Of a stretch of DNA of 50,555 nt, positions 35,740 through 45,625 are shown piece by piece. The stretch is from an uncultured Desulfobulbaceae bacterium. Its GTDB lineage: Bacteria > Desulfobacterota > Desulfobulbia > Desulfobulbales > BM004. The position numbers and the translations under genes are program-made. The stretch covers positions 1 to 50,555 of the forward strand of contig CAMYKS010000016.1 of the NCBI GenBank assembly GCA_947259115.1, read 5' to 3'. The stretch's first letter is position 1; the number at the start of each line of letters is the position of its first letter. A model generated the notes under the pieces. It saw only the letters and a program-made list of their open reading frames with translations, ran no database searches and was not told where the DNA came from.

Positions 35740-36342
35740 ATGGTTGCGAAAAGGCATGGGTATTTTTTTTCTTTTTTTGTGTGCTTTCTTATAACTTTTA
35801 CTGTTCTTGGGAATATTCAGGCCTTAGCTGAAGAGAGCACCGAAAAAGAAGTGTCCCTGCCAGAGTACCTGATTGATGTAGGCGATGCTCTGGAGATAAA
35901 TGTCTGGAGAGAGGAGGAATTCATCAGGCAGGTTTTTGTCAGGCTGGACGGACGAATTTCACTGCCATTGATAGGTGACGTGATGGCTGCAGGCAAAACC
36001 CCAATGGGGCTTGCCAAAACACTTGAGGAAAAACTTGGTGAGATTATAGAAGAACCCTCGGTTACGGTTATCCTGACCGCAAGCAATAGCCGTGTATATT
36101 ACATGGTAGGCAACATAAATGGCCCGGGAGCGTTTCCCTTGAATACCCCGATTAACCTCCTGCAGGCCATTGCCCGGGCCGGCGGTTTGGGAGAATGGGC
36201 TGATAAAGATCAGATTATGATCGTACGCAGAACTTCCGGTAAGGATGAAATGATTTTCTTTGATTATAAAGCATTTGTCAAAGGCAAGGACCTGTCTAAG
36301 AATATAATGATCGAGTATGGAGATACTATTATATTCTTTTAG
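35740..36342 (+). CDS. outer-membrane polysaccharide export protein (Wza/EpsE-like, exosortase-associated)
   Basis: 200 residues. A signal peptide (~1-29, SFFVCFLITFTVLGNIQA) precedes a Poly_export domain (YLIDVGDALEINVWREE, ~40-56; RLDGRISLPLIGDVMAAGKT, ~68-87) and an SLBB-like domain (YYMVGNINGPGAFPLNTPINLLQAIARAGG, ~124-153). It would form the periplasmic/outer-membrane channel for the polymer. There is no lipobox cysteine, unlike Wza. It is short, as in exosortase-linked loci. It overlaps no gene and is 37 bases ahead of the next. It is the first gene after the sigma-54 promoter. Confidence 0.88.
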   Translation: MVAKRHGYFFSFFVCFLITFTVLGNIQALAEESTEKEVSLPEYLIDVGDALEINVWREEEFIRQVFVRLDGRISLPLIGDVMAAGKTPMGLAKTLEEKLGEIIEEPSVTVILTASNSRVYYMVGNINGPGAFPLNTPINLLQAIARAGGLGEWADKDQIMIVRRTSGKDEMIFFDYKAFVKGKDLSKNIMIEYGDTIIFF

Positions 36343-36379
36343 GATAAGTGAAAATAACTGTATAGCTCCAGGAGACAAG

Positions 36380-37729
36380 ATGAAAATAACCGTTGTTGTT
36401 CTTATATTCATTTCAGTTCTGTTCATTGGCGTATCATTCGCAAATGCAGCTTATAGCAGTCATACCAGTTTATCCGGTGGTGCTTCCCTGAGAACAGGTT
36501 ATAATACCAATGTGAACAGAACTTCTGATGATGAAAAAGACCGCTGGGAGTCGACTGCCAATGCTTCTCTTTCTCTGAATCATTCAACACAGGGAGAAAA
36601 AGGGGGCCTTTCTTTAAGTGCAAGTCATACGGTTACCTACAGTGCCAGAACTGAAAAATTCTCCTGGAGTGATTTCACTCTGTTTACAAACGGCTGGCGG
36701 AATTTGTCAAGCCGTTTAAGTTGGGATTTCAGTAACCGCTTTGTCAGAACAAATGATCTGTGGGGTGATTACAGCTCTTCTTCCAGCACAAGAAACTCCA
36801 GGGATGAAGAGGAAGATGGGCCTGCCTTTTCCGACAGGAACACAAACCGGAAATTCTGGACAAATACTTTTTCCACCGGTTTAGGTTACCAATATGCTAG
36901 AAACGGCAGTGTCTCCATAGGATATGGTAACCGCATCCTTGAATATGATGATTCTGACGTTGATAACTATACATCTCACAACGCAAGTATTGGGACTTCA
37001 TATCAATTTACGGACCAGTGGAACTCCAGTCTGTCATACAGCTATACGGATGCAAATTTTGACGACACCCAAGACTATACTCTCCATAATGCGGGATTTA
37101 GTGTTGGATACGCCCATTCAGTTTGGAATTCATTCTCTGCCGGAATAAATTATGCTGAAAAAAATTTCGATACCGCATCCTTTGAAATTCCTGAAGATGA
37201 CAAAAATGATTATTATACGGTAAGCGGCAACCTCGGCTGGACACATGCCTTCTCACCAACTGAAACCCTGTTCATGTCGGCCGGACCGTCATATGTCAGC
37301 AGGGATAATGAAAACAGCAAAACGGCAGGAAATTTTAATATAAACTATACCAGTGCTTTTGAACATTGGTCCTGGTTTGCCGGGGCAGACGGAGGTCTGG
37401 ATGACAGGAGCTTAAATGGTGATCCCGATGAGGATCTCTCAGAATATAAGAGACTGGCAGCCGGTGCCAACTTTCAGTTGGATGAAAACCTCTCCGCCGG
37501 CCTTGGAGCATCTTTTCGCGATGACGAATTTCTGAGTACCGATAACGATGATGAAGAAACATATAACGCCAACGCCAGCCTTCATTATCGTTTCATGAGG
37601 TGGTTTTATCTTTCAGGCCGTTATATGTATACTCAGGTGGTTTCTAATGATAGTGACGATGAATATGTGAATCACAGCTTTTTTGTAACGTTAGGCGCTT
37701 CCAGGGAACTGAAGCGCTGGATACACTGA
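36380..37729 (+). CDS. outer-membrane beta-barrel protein of the PEP-CTERM locus
   Basis: 449 residues from ATG 36380 (AGGAGA ribosome site at 36369-36374); an in-frame start 63 bases earlier would overlap the previous gene. Signal peptide ~1-23 (FIGVSFANA). The rest alternates short amphipathic strands rich in Asn, Ser, Asp and aromatic residues with acidic loops, ending in a SFFVTLGASREL strand and a final RWIH. That is the pattern of a large outer-membrane barrel (TIGR03016-like). Its role in polymer secretion is presumed from location. Confidence 0.8.
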   Translation: MKITVVVLIFISVLFIGVSFANAAYSSHTSLSGGASLRTGYNTNVNRTSDDEKDRWESTANASLSLNHSTQGEKGGLSLSASHTVTYSARTEKFSWSDFTLFTNGWRNLSSRLSWDFSNRFVRTNDLWGDYSSSSSTRNSRDEEEDGPAFSDRNTNRKFWTNTFSTGLGYQYARNGSVSIGYGNRILEYDDSDVDNYTSHNASIGTSYQFTDQWNSSLSYSYTDANFDDTQDYTLHNAGFSVGYAHSVWNSFSAGINYAEKNFDTASFEIPEDDKNDYYTVSGNLGWTHAFSPTETLFMSAGPSYVSRDNENSKTAGNFNINYTSAFEHWSWFAGADGGLDDRSLNGDPDEDLSEYKRLAAGANFQLDENLSAGLGASFRDDEFLSTDNDDEETYNANASLHYRFMRWFYLSGRYMYTQVVSNDSDDEYVNHSFFVTLGASRELKRWIH

Positions 37730-37765
37730 ACATAAAATCCATAATTCATAAAGGGCATTTTCAAT

Positions 37766-39307
37766 ATGTTGAATCAAGACCAAAGACAACAAATAAAGCG
37801 TTTCATCGATATACTTCTGCGTAGAAAGAAACTTATCATTTTCTGCTTGCTCATTGCTGTTGCTATAGGTTTGGGTAAATATATAAAATCACCCAAGGTC
37901 TATCGCTCTTCCTCCCTCATCATGTACCAGCAAAAGATTAATCCAACAGAATTGTCTCCTGATTTAAGTAAGTTTCAGGAAATCGTCAGTACGGTAACCC
38001 AGCAGATAACCAGCCGGACAAGTCTGGAGAGCCTCATCACACAGTTCGATCTATACCGGGATCTTCGGGCAAGTCTTCCCATGGAGGATGTGGTTGAAAT
38101 CATGCGAAACAATCATATATCGATCAGGCCGGACACCAGGGGCAATACCTTTGAGGTGGCTTACCAGGGTTCTGTTCCGAGAACTGTTCTTTTAGTGACT
38201 AATGCTCTGGCGGCAAAATTTATTGAAGAAAATATAAAAGTACGGGAAGAAACGGTATCCGAGGTTTCAGCCTATATTAAGGATGAGCTCAGCATGGCCA
38301 AGGATGCCCTGAACAAAAAAGAAGCAGCCATGCGCGATTACAAGCTGAAATATTACAATGAAATGCCGGACCAGCGTGAACCCAATATTTCCAGGCTGAA
38401 TGCCCTCCAGATTCAGTATCAGAATTATCAGAACAACCTGCAGGAACTGGCAAGAACGAAAGTGCTGCTCCAGGAACAGATATCCATGCGCAAGGATATG
38501 CTATCCCAAATGGCACAAGGCGGTAATCCGGTATTATCAGGGGCTGCTCAAATTGCCCAACTGCAGTCTAACCTCGATATGCTGCTGACGAGGTACACGG
38601 AAAAACACCCTGATGTCCGAAGATTAAAGAGCCAGATTGCTAGACTGCAGGAAGAAATGGCAACAGAAGCAAAAACAGAAAATACCGGAAATAAAAAGAA
38701 ATCAGATTTTATTGATCCGCAACTTTATGAGATGCAGAAACAGGTTGAAAATATTGATTATAACGTGGTGATGTTAACACAAGAAAAAGAAAAAACCCTG
38801 GAGCATATCAAACAGTATATGCTTTGGATCGAGGCGGCTCCGGTTCGGGAAGCAGAGTGGACGGATCTCACCAGGGACTATCAACAGTTCCACAATCATT
38901 ATGAAAAGCTTGTCGGACAGAATATCCAGGCTGATTCAGCCCAAAGCCTTGAAAGAAGGCAGAAGGGAAGCCAGTTTAAAATTATCGATCCGGCCCATTT
39001 CCCGGAAAAACCGTTCTCCCCCGACTTTGTAACAATAATGCTCATGGCCCTCGGGATTGGTCTTGGAGCAGGTGCTGCCCTGGCCTTGGGCCTGGAGTTG
39101 CTGGACACGTCCTTTCGGGATGCCCATGATCTGGAAAAATTTCTCGATCTGCCCGTGGCCTGTTCCATCCCGGTTATCAGAACTGACAGGGAAATAAGAA
39201 TTCAATTTCTCAAATCAGCTGCCTGGGTAACCATGCTTGTCCTCTCTTTGACAATACTTGGCGGGGGTATTGCTTTACTGGTGTATAAGGGCATCGTAAT
39301 TATTTAG
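37766..39307 (+). CDS. chain-length determinant (Wzz-like) protein of the exosortase locus
   Basis: 513 residues. A first membrane helix (~25-41) and a second near ~424-443 (VTIMLMALGIGLGAGAALALG) bracket a long periplasmic coiled coil (~135-330, MAKDALNKKEAAMRDYKL and later), the classical Wzz co-polymerase layout; a third helix ends the protein. The PEKPFSPD-like motif before the second helix (PAHFPEKPFSPD) is typical. It sets polymer length together with the tyrosine autokinase downstream. The neighbour starts 3 bases after its stop. Confidence 0.9.
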   Translation: MLNQDQRQQIKRFIDILLRRKKLIIFCLLIAVAIGLGKYIKSPKVYRSSSLIMYQQKINPTELSPDLSKFQEIVSTVTQQITSRTSLESLITQFDLYRDLRASLPMEDVVEIMRNNHISIRPDTRGNTFEVAYQGSVPRTVLLVTNALAAKFIEENIKVREETVSEVSAYIKDELSMAKDALNKKEAAMRDYKLKYYNEMPDQREPNISRLNALQIQYQNYQNNLQELARTKVLLQEQISMRKDMLSQMAQGGNPVLSGAAQIAQLQSNLDMLLTRYTEKHPDVRRLKSQIARLQEEMATEAKTENTGNKKKSDFIDPQLYEMQKQVENIDYNVVMLTQEKEKTLEHIKQYMLWIEAAPVREAEWTDLTRDYQQFHNHYEKLVGQNIQADSAQSLERRQKGSQFKIIDPAHFPEKPFSPDFVTIMLMALGIGLGAGAALALGLELLDTSFRDAHDLEKFLDLPVACSIPVIRTDREIRIQFLKSAAWVTMLVLSLTILGGGIALLVYKGIVII

Positions 39308-39310
39308 CAC

Positions 39311-41533
39311 ATGTATAGCAAATTCTACGGTTTGTCCCGTAAGCCATTTGAGCTTACCCCTGATCCCGATTTAATCTTCCTGAGCGAAACACACCAGGAG
39401 GCCCTTTCCGTATTACTCTATGGTGTCTATAATCGAAAAGGCTTTCTGCAGATATCAGGAAATGTCGGTACCGGCAAATCGACTCTTGTCCAAGCCCTGA
39501 TACAAAAACTGGAAAACAACGTCCAAATCTGTCATATTCCCAACCCCAATTTTACCGTTGATGAATTTTACTATTATATCGGAGCTAAGCTCGGGCTGGA
39601 TGAATTTGACGGCAACAAGGCAAAATTTATCCTTAACCTTGCTGAATATCTGAAACAGTGCCGGGAAAAAGATGAGTTTGCCCTGCTGATCATTGATGAG
39701 GCACAGGTGCTGTCTCTGGAACTGCTGGAGGAAATCCGCCTGCTTTCCAATCAGGAATATACTGAATTCGGGGTACTGAGCATTTTTTTTGTGGGGCAGC
39801 CGGAATTAAATGCCCTTCTGAATCACAAAAAGATGGATCCATTACGCAACCGTATCGGCATCCACTTCAACCTTGAACCACTTACACTTGAGGAGACTGT
39901 TTCTTATATAAAATTCAGGCTGCAGAAAGCCGGGCGCACCGTTCTCCTGTTTTCAGCAAAGGCAATGCAGAAAATTCATGCGGCAAGCAGCGGCATTCCC
40001 CGTTCCATCAATGTACTATGTGATAATGCCCTGTTAACCGGTTTTGCAGAGCAGCGTGGTGTTATTGATGAAAACATTATAATGGATTGCGTCAAGGAAC
40101 TGGAGCAGCTGGATGTTGATAGGGCACCGGCAGAAAGCGATACGATACCTACGGAACCAATATTTTCAGAGCCGGTACGTGAGGTAATAGACCAGGAGAA
40201 AAAAAAGGTAAAGCCAAGTGCACCAAAAAAGGTAGCCTTTGTTTTGGTAATAATCTGTGCCCTTTTTCTTGCAATAATTTACACAACTCAATATTGGGGA
40301 AGATACCCGGGAGCAGAACCTATAAAAACCTGGTTTGAAGAGCTTCATCCGGATGAGAGTATTTTGAAAAAAATTAAAGAACTTCTTCTTTCTCGAAAAA
40401 GTGCGGCAGAATCAAGTTCAGCAGAGAAAAACATGAGTCCTGGAAAGACAGCTGCATCATCCGGGAACCAGGAAGAACAGAAAAGTGCACAAAAGAGGCC
40501 CATGGTTGAAAAAAAGTCCACAGCAGCACCGGCAAATGAAAGTTTCCCTCCAGAAAACATAGCTCCGGAACGGATCGAAACTAAAGAAAATCCGGCCAAA
40601 ACAGGTCAAACAGGTACTACACGTGAACAAGGAGTCGCACCATCAGTGACAAACATTGGAGCAGTAAATGCTGTTGCAGAAAAAAAAGAAATCAAGCTGA
40701 ACCCCGGCGTCTTCGATAATGAGAGAACTATAAGTCAGGGAGGAACTGCTTCCATTGCGGGCAACCTTGTAAAGGCTGCTGGTAATGCAGAGCCAATTGA
40801 AACAAGACGATATCCTGATGAAACCGGTCATGCAGGTGCCACACGTGAAGTAAGAACCGCATCATCAGTGATAAACCTTGCCGCAGTAAATGCTGCTGCA
40901 GAAAACAATAAAATCGGGCAAAAACACAGCAGCGCCGATAATGATATCATTGCAAGCCGGAAAGAGTCTGCAGCCGTTGAAAGCCGTCCTGACACAATTG
41001 ATAGTACTGCAGGGCCCATTGAAATCAGACAAAAGCCTAATGAAATCAGGAATGCAGGTATTACAAAACCAACCATGTCTGCAGCCGGAAAAAAAAATTA
41101 CCCCGTAAAAGATGTTAGGGCAGAACCGAAAGCCAATCAAATATTGGGAGATATCAGATATGTAAGCATTACGGACCAGGTCGGTGGAGCTAATATACGG
41201 TCAGGTCCTTCAATGAAAGATGCCATTCTGCGTTCAGTATCTCCAGGATACCCGTTGCGGGTTATTAACGAAGAGGGCCAATGGTCCCAGGTTGAGGATT
41301 TTAAAAACAGAAAGGGCTGGATTGCCAACATTTTGATTCTGGAAAACAGTACCGCAATTTTAAAGCGCGAGAAAGGATATTTACGTAAGGGGCCGAGTTA
41401 TCTTGTTGATATTGTTGCCGATATGGAATACGGTGCAATCATGCGGGTTGAAGAATCTCAAGGCCACTGGTTGAAGGTATATAAGAAAAATGGGAATGAC
41501 GGCTGGATACACAAAGATATGGTCTGGCCCTGA
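39311..41533 (+). CDS. ExeA/GspA-like AAA ATPase with repeats and two C-terminal SH3 domains (exosortase locus)
   Basis: 740 residues. ATPase domain ~1-270 begins with the family signature YGLSRKPFELTPDPD; Walker A GNVGTGKST (~51-59), Walker B LLIIDEAQ (~122-129). A membrane helix (~305-321, VAFVLVIICALFLAIIY) leads to a long Ala/Ser/Glu periplasmic stretch that holds two similar ~80-residue repeats (TRE...SVTNIGAVNAVAEKK and ATRE...SVINLAAVNAAAENN), then two SH3b domains (~615-675 and ~680-740). Proteins of this kind (TIGR03015-like) occur in exosortase loci; SH3b suggests peptidoglycan contact. It is longer than usual. Confidence 0.88.
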   Translation: MYSKFYGLSRKPFELTPDPDLIFLSETHQEALSVLLYGVYNRKGFLQISGNVGTGKSTLVQALIQKLENNVQICHIPNPNFTVDEFYYYIGAKLGLDEFDGNKAKFILNLAEYLKQCREKDEFALLIIDEAQVLSLELLEEIRLLSNQEYTEFGVLSIFFVGQPELNALLNHKKMDPLRNRIGIHFNLEPLTLEETVSYIKFRLQKAGRTVLLFSAKAMQKIHAASSGIPRSINVLCDNALLTGFAEQRGVIDENIIMDCVKELEQLDVDRAPAESDTIPTEPIFSEPVREVIDQEKKKVKPSAPKKVAFVLVIICALFLAIIYTTQYWGRYPGAEPIKTWFEELHPDESILKKIKELLLSRKSAAESSSAEKNMSPGKTAASSGNQEEQKSAQKRPMVEKKSTAAPANESFPPENIAPERIETKENPAKTGQTGTTREQGVAPSVTNIGAVNAVAEKKEIKLNPGVFDNERTISQGGTASIAGNLVKAAGNAEPIETRRYPDETGHAGATREVRTASSVINLAAVNAAAENNKIGQKHSSADNDIIASRKESAAVESRPDTIDSTAGPIEIRQKPNEIRNAGITKPTMSAAGKKNYPVKDVRAEPKANQILGDIRYVSITDQVGGANIRSGPSMKDAILRSVSPGYPLRVINEEGQWSQVEDFKNRKGWIANILILENSTAILKREKGYLRKGPSYLVDIVADMEYGAIMRVEESQGHWLKVYKKNGNDGWIHKDMVWP

Positions 41534-41554
41534 TGCAAATGGAAAAAATGCCAT

Positions 41555-41578
41555 TCCCATGCATTATCATGCATGGGA
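41555..41578. other. perfect 10-bp hairpin between ATPase and kinase genes
   Basis: TCCCATGCAT (41555-41564) and ATGCATGGGA (41569-41578) form a perfect stem around TATC, inside the 140-base gap. No T-tract follows. It could be an mRNA processing or attenuation element or an operator. Confidence 0.5.
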
Positions 41579-41673
41579 GCCATTCTCTGGACATATCAAA
41601 ATGATGTACATGACGGAAGAATAAGTTAAAATATCAAACTTTATCACCAAGCCATACAACTGGGAGAAAAATT

Positions 41674-42630
41674 GTGGGCAGATATTCAAAAGCACTGGAA
41701 AAGGCAAAAGATCATGATGGCAGGCAAAATGAGCCGCTTGTTGAACAGGATTATGAGGAGGCGGAATCCTCGCCGCGCGAAGAACCTGTCATGAAAGTTG
41801 AACCCACAATACCCGAAAAGGCACCTGCAACTGTTTTGCAACAGGACGACACCAACGGAGAAATTGAGGGCTGGGACATAAAGCTGCGGGAAATTATCGG
41901 CGGCAATTCTAAACAGGTGGCGGAAAGCATAAGAATGCTTCGCACCAGGATTTTTTATCCGGAATCAGGTGAACCGCCCCAGTCCATCCTGGTGACAAGT
42001 GCAATCCCGGGAGAGGGCAAGAGCTTTGTCTGCGCTAATCTGGGGGTCAGCATCGCCCAGGGCATTGAGAAGAAGGCTTTATTGGTTGAATGCGACCTGA
42101 GACGTCCCAGCCTGTCAAGTCTGCTCGGGATGTCAAATTCCAGAGGCTTGGTGGACTATCTGCAAAGTGGTACACCTGTTGAGCAGCTTATTCAGCAGAC
42201 TTCCATGCCCGGACTTGCGTTATTGTCAAGCGGCAAGCCTCCGAAAAACCCTGCTGAACTTCTGGATACCAAAAAAATGGCTGCGTTAATTGAAGATCTT
42301 GAAAATCATCATCCTGACAGGATTATTATTTTTGACTCTCCTCCTATTCAGGCTGCGTCGGAGACCGATATCCTGGCTAAAAAAGTCGACAAGGTCATAC
42401 TGGTTGTCCGCTGGGGCTATGCCAGAAGGGAGCATGCCAAGCAGCTGGCTGAAATGATCGGCAAGGATAAAATCATAGGGGTCGTATTCAATGCCTTTGA
42501 AATGAGCCGCCTGGGCTCGAAACTGCAAGGCTACTATTACGGTTATAAGGATTACTATTCTTCCGCATACTCACAGTATCACACGCAGCCGAAACCCAAA
42601 AAGAGATGGGGCAAACGTAAATCTTCCTGA
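41674..42630 (+). CDS. PEP-CTERM-locus tyrosine autokinase (BY-kinase)
   Basis: 318 residues, GTG start at 41674 with GGGAGA upstream. It has an acidic N-terminus (~10-60), then the BY-kinase core: SAIPGEGKSFVCANLG (Walker A, ~110-125), LLVECDLRRPSL (A', ~136-147) and IIFDSPPI (Walker B, ~218-225). The C-terminus is a tyrosine cluster (YYYGYKDYYSSAYSQYH, ~287-303) for autophosphorylation. Such cytosolic kinases work with the Wzz-like protein to regulate polymerisation (TIGR03018-like). Confidence 0.92.
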   Translation: MGRYSKALEKAKDHDGRQNEPLVEQDYEEAESSPREEPVMKVEPTIPEKAPATVLQQDDTNGEIEGWDIKLREIIGGNSKQVAESIRMLRTRIFYPESGEPPQSILVTSAIPGEGKSFVCANLGVSIAQGIEKKALLVECDLRRPSLSSLLGMSNSRGLVDYLQSGTPVEQLIQQTSMPGLALLSSGKPPKNPAELLDTKKMAALIEDLENHHPDRIIIFDSPPIQAASETDILAKKVDKVILVVRWGYARREHAKQLAEMIGKDKIIGVVFNAFEMSRLGSKLQGYYYGYKDYYSSAYSQYHTQPKPKKRWGKRKSS

Positions 42631-42665
42631 GCCTGTAATTTGGCAATACGTGGTGTACAAAAGTA

Positions 42666-44051
42666 ATGCCGTATTTATTCAATAAATATTATCCCCTCAG
42701 AAATATCTTTTTTGTTATCGGTGAGGGAATACTGATATTCATCAGCATCAACGCTGTAATGCTAATTCTCGGCACCTCTTCAGCAGATTTTGCTGAACTG
42801 CCGCATCTCTTGGCAAAGGCATTGCTTGTCACCATCGTATTCCAGGTATGCCTGTATTATTTTGACATGTATGATTTCAGTTCTATTGGTTCTTTTGCTG
42901 AAAACGCCACCCGCATAACCCAGGCCTTTGGTTTCGGTTGTATCCTCCTTGCCGGCGCCTATTATCTCTTTCCTTCAACTACCATATCATTCGGCACTTT
43001 TTTGATTTCCTATGCGGTAATCTGTTTATTCATAGCTTTGTGGCGTTTTTACTATGGCCTTATTCTCGAAAAACGGATGTTTACCAAACCTGTTCTTTTA
43101 ATAGGAACCGGCAAAATTGCCCAGGCAATAACTTTGGAAATCATGTCCAAAATGGATTCAGGCTACAAAATTTCTGCCTTTGTCGGCAACAACTCTCCCG
43201 ACTTCAGGTTTCCTCAAGGTGCAAAATTTTCGGATGATCATTTGAAAATTCCTGAAATCACACGTAATGATAAAATAGAAAAAATAGTTGTTGCCCTGGA
43301 TGACCGGAGGGGACAAACACCAATCAATGAGCTGGTACATTGCAAACTTGCAGGTTTAAATATTTTATCCGGCATAGAATTTTACGAAGAGTTGACCGGT
43401 AAAATCCTTGTAAACAACATGAATCCGGACTGGCTCATTTATTCCGAAGGTTTTCAAAAGGAAAAAATCACTCTGCTCGCTAAACGCCTGATGGATTTTT
43501 CGGTATCACTTGCAGGCCTGATACTGGCCCTGCCGATTATTATAATCAGCGCCCTGATCATCAAGTTGGAATCTCCCGGGCCGGTTTTGTACTCCCAGGA
43601 AAGGGTAGGGCAGGGAGGTAAAACTTTCTGGATATACAAGTTCCGTTCAATGTCCTGCGATGCGGAAAGCAACGGCCCGGTATGGGCCCAGGAGGATGAT
43701 TGCCGGATCACCCGCTTTGGTTCATTTATCAGGAAAACGCGTATTGACGAGATCCCGCAGCTCTGGAATATTTTTAAGGGGGAGATGAGCTTTGTCGGGC
43801 CCAGGCCGGAAAGGCCTTTTTTTGTAGAAAAGCTTAAGAAAAAACTTCCTTATTATTCCCTGCGCCATAATATCAAGCCGGGTTTGACCGGCTGGGCCCA
43901 AATATCATACCGCTATGGCGCTTCAGAAGAAGATGCCCTGCGCAAGCTGGAATATGATCTGTACTATATCAAAAACCTGTGTTTCCGTATGGACCTCTTG
44001 ATTGCTTTTCAGACAATAAAAATTATTCTGTTCCAAAAGGGCTCCAGATAG
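42666..44051 (+). CDS. undecaprenyl-phosphate sugar-1-phosphate transferase (initiating)
   Basis: 461 residues. Four or five N-terminal membrane helices, a CoA-binding-like middle domain (LLIGTGKIAQAITLEIM, ~141-157) and a C-terminal bacterial sugar transferase domain starting with KRLMDFSVSLAG. Within it are SPGPVLYSQERVGQGGK, YKFRSM, TRFGSFIRKTRIDEIPQLWNIFKGEMS and VGPRPERP. It would load the first sugar onto the lipid carrier (TIGR03013-like). It is the only glycosyltransferase of the locus here; the ones that elongate the repeat unit must lie elsewhere. Confidence 0.92.
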   Translation: MPYLFNKYYPLRNIFFVIGEGILIFISINAVMLILGTSSADFAELPHLLAKALLVTIVFQVCLYYFDMYDFSSIGSFAENATRITQAFGFGCILLAGAYYLFPSTTISFGTFLISYAVICLFIALWRFYYGLILEKRMFTKPVLLIGTGKIAQAITLEIMSKMDSGYKISAFVGNNSPDFRFPQGAKFSDDHLKIPEITRNDKIEKIVVALDDRRGQTPINELVHCKLAGLNILSGIEFYEELTGKILVNNMNPDWLIYSEGFQKEKITLLAKRLMDFSVSLAGLILALPIIIISALIIKLESPGPVLYSQERVGQGGKTFWIYKFRSMSCDAESNGPVWAQEDDCRITRFGSFIRKTRIDEIPQLWNIFKGEMSFVGPRPERPFFVEKLKKKLPYYSLRHNIKPGLTGWAQISYRYGASEEDALRKLEYDLYYIKNLCFRMDLLIAFQTIKIILFQKGSR

Positions 44052-44055
44052 AACC

Positions 44056-44913
44056 ATGCCGGACTCAACTACAGATCAGTCCAAATACCCCATCCAGCCG
44101 AAGACTCTTTTCATCTGGTCGACAATTGGTATCCTGCTGTTCCTCCTCTATGGTAATGCCCTGGCAAAATGGGGCCACGATGTATTGTCCGACCCCAACT
44201 ACTCCCATGGCATGTTGATACCCCTTGTTGCACTCTATCTTATTAAACAGAGGTTTGCCTTGCTGCGGCAGGCGCAGGCCATTCCCTGCAATAAAGGCCT
44301 GTTGTTCATCCTGCCGGCTTTATTATTGTTTGCAATGGGTTCTGTGGGAGGGGAACAGTTCAGCCAGAGGGTTTCATTTGTCATCCTGGTTTATGGGCTG
44401 GTCCTCTTTCTTGAGGGCAGGGAAATTGCCAGGCTCTTACAGTTTCCCATTGCTCTTTTTCTTTTTGCCATACCGTTGCCCTATATACTGTATAACGCCA
44501 TCGCTTTCCCATTAAAGCTTGTAGCCACAAAAATAGCGGCAGGCACCATTAGTTTATTCGGCATGCCGGTCTTTCGTGACGGCAATGTCATTCATCTGCC
44601 CCACACTACTATGGAAGTGGTTGATGCCTGCAGCGGCATCCGCTCGCTCATGACATTAATCACCCTGGCATTTCTGCTGGCCAGCTTTCAGCTGCGATCG
44701 TTCTGGAAACGTGCCTTGCTTGTTATGCTCGCTTTACCGTTAGCCGTGGCAGCTAATGCAGGCCGGGTGACCCTGACAGGTCTGCTGACAAAATCAAACC
44801 CGGCCTGGGGCAGAGGCACACTTCATGATTTAACGGGCTGGGGAGTTTTTGTTGTCTCCTTTGTTCTGTTAATGGGTATCGCATTTGTCATGGATAGACA
44901 GAGTGTGAAATGA
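44056..44913 (+). CDS. exosortase
   Basis: 285 residues, a membrane cysteine transpeptidase that processes PEP-CTERM tails. About eight membrane helices are visible. The catalytic triad is intact: Cys in VDACSGIRS (~191-199), Arg in NAGRVTLTG (~234-242) and His in LHDLTGWGVF (~256-265). The EpsI domain that XrtA carries at its end is here a separate gene, so the exact exosortase class is undecided. It starts 4 bases after the sugar transferase. The likely substrate in the window is the PEP-CTERM protein at 49122. Confidence 0.93.
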   Translation: MPDSTTDQSKYPIQPKTLFIWSTIGILLFLLYGNALAKWGHDVLSDPNYSHGMLIPLVALYLIKQRFALLRQAQAIPCNKGLLFILPALLLFAMGSVGGEQFSQRVSFVILVYGLVLFLEGREIARLLQFPIALFLFAIPLPYILYNAIAFPLKLVATKIAAGTISLFGMPVFRDGNVIHLPHTTMEVVDACSGIRSLMTLITLAFLLASFQLRSFWKRALLVMLALPLAVAANAGRVTLTGLLTKSNPAWGRGTLHDLTGWGVFVVSFVLLMGIAFVMDRQSVK

Positions 44914-44986
44914 TCAAAAATATCAGGTTTTTCTTGAATGGATGTTGCGAATTCGTGAATGCAATAGAAAATAAGCTGAATACATT

Positions 44987-45625
44987 ATGAAAAAACAATT
45001 CTGGCTGGTGGTTTCCATTCTGCTGATAGCCTTAGTCTATTTCAGAGTCTTCACGACCATCGAAGCAGTGAACTTACCCGCAGATATTGAGAACTTTCCA
45101 CAACAGATCGGCACCTATACCATGTCCGGATCATCGGAATATTCTGCAGCCGTCCTGCAGGAGCTGAAAGTAAGCAGTTATATCAGCAGGGACTACCGGG
45201 ACAAGGATGGCGATAATCTTTCGCTTTATTTGGGCTATTATGAAGAGCAACGTGAGGGGTCAATGATCCACTCCCCCAAGCATTGCATGCCTGGAAGCGG
45301 TTGGAGTCCGGTGGAATCTTCGGTTGTCCCCATCAGTATTCCAGGATCGGATCTGTACGGTGAAGTGAAAGTGAACAGGATCGTCTTTCAGAAGGGAATG
45401 GATAAATTAATCATGTATTATTGGTACCAGGGACGTAACCGTGTCGTGGCCAATGAGTATATTGACAGATTTTATCTTATTCTCGATTCAATGATCAGGC
45501 ACCGCTCCGAGGGAGCTCTTGTCCGTGTGATCGGCTCCTGGGATGGAAGTGGTGAATCTGAAAAAAAACTGCAACAATTTCTGGCAAGCCTTTTCCCTGT
45601 TTTGCAGCAGCACCTGCCACAATAA
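44987..45625 (+). CDS. EpsI-family exosortase partner protein
   Basis: 212 residues. One N-terminal membrane helix (~5-20) and a single EpsI domain: IGTYTMSGSSEYSA, the cysteine-containing HSPKHCMPGSGWSP (~95-108) and the late YWYQGRNRVVANEYIDRFYLILDSM (~147-171). EpsI is fused to some exosortases and separate in others; its biochemical role is unknown. It lies 73 bases after the exosortase gene and is the last clear member of the operon. Confidence 0.9.
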   Translation: MKKQFWLVVSILLIALVYFRVFTTIEAVNLPADIENFPQQIGTYTMSGSSEYSAAVLQELKVSSYISRDYRDKDGDNLSLYLGYYEEQREGSMIHSPKHCMPGSGWSPVESSVVPISIPGSDLYGEVKVNRIVFQKGMDKLIMYYWYQGRNRVVANEYIDRFYLILDSMIRHRSEGALVRVIGSWDGSGESEKKLQQFLASLFPVLQQHLPQ

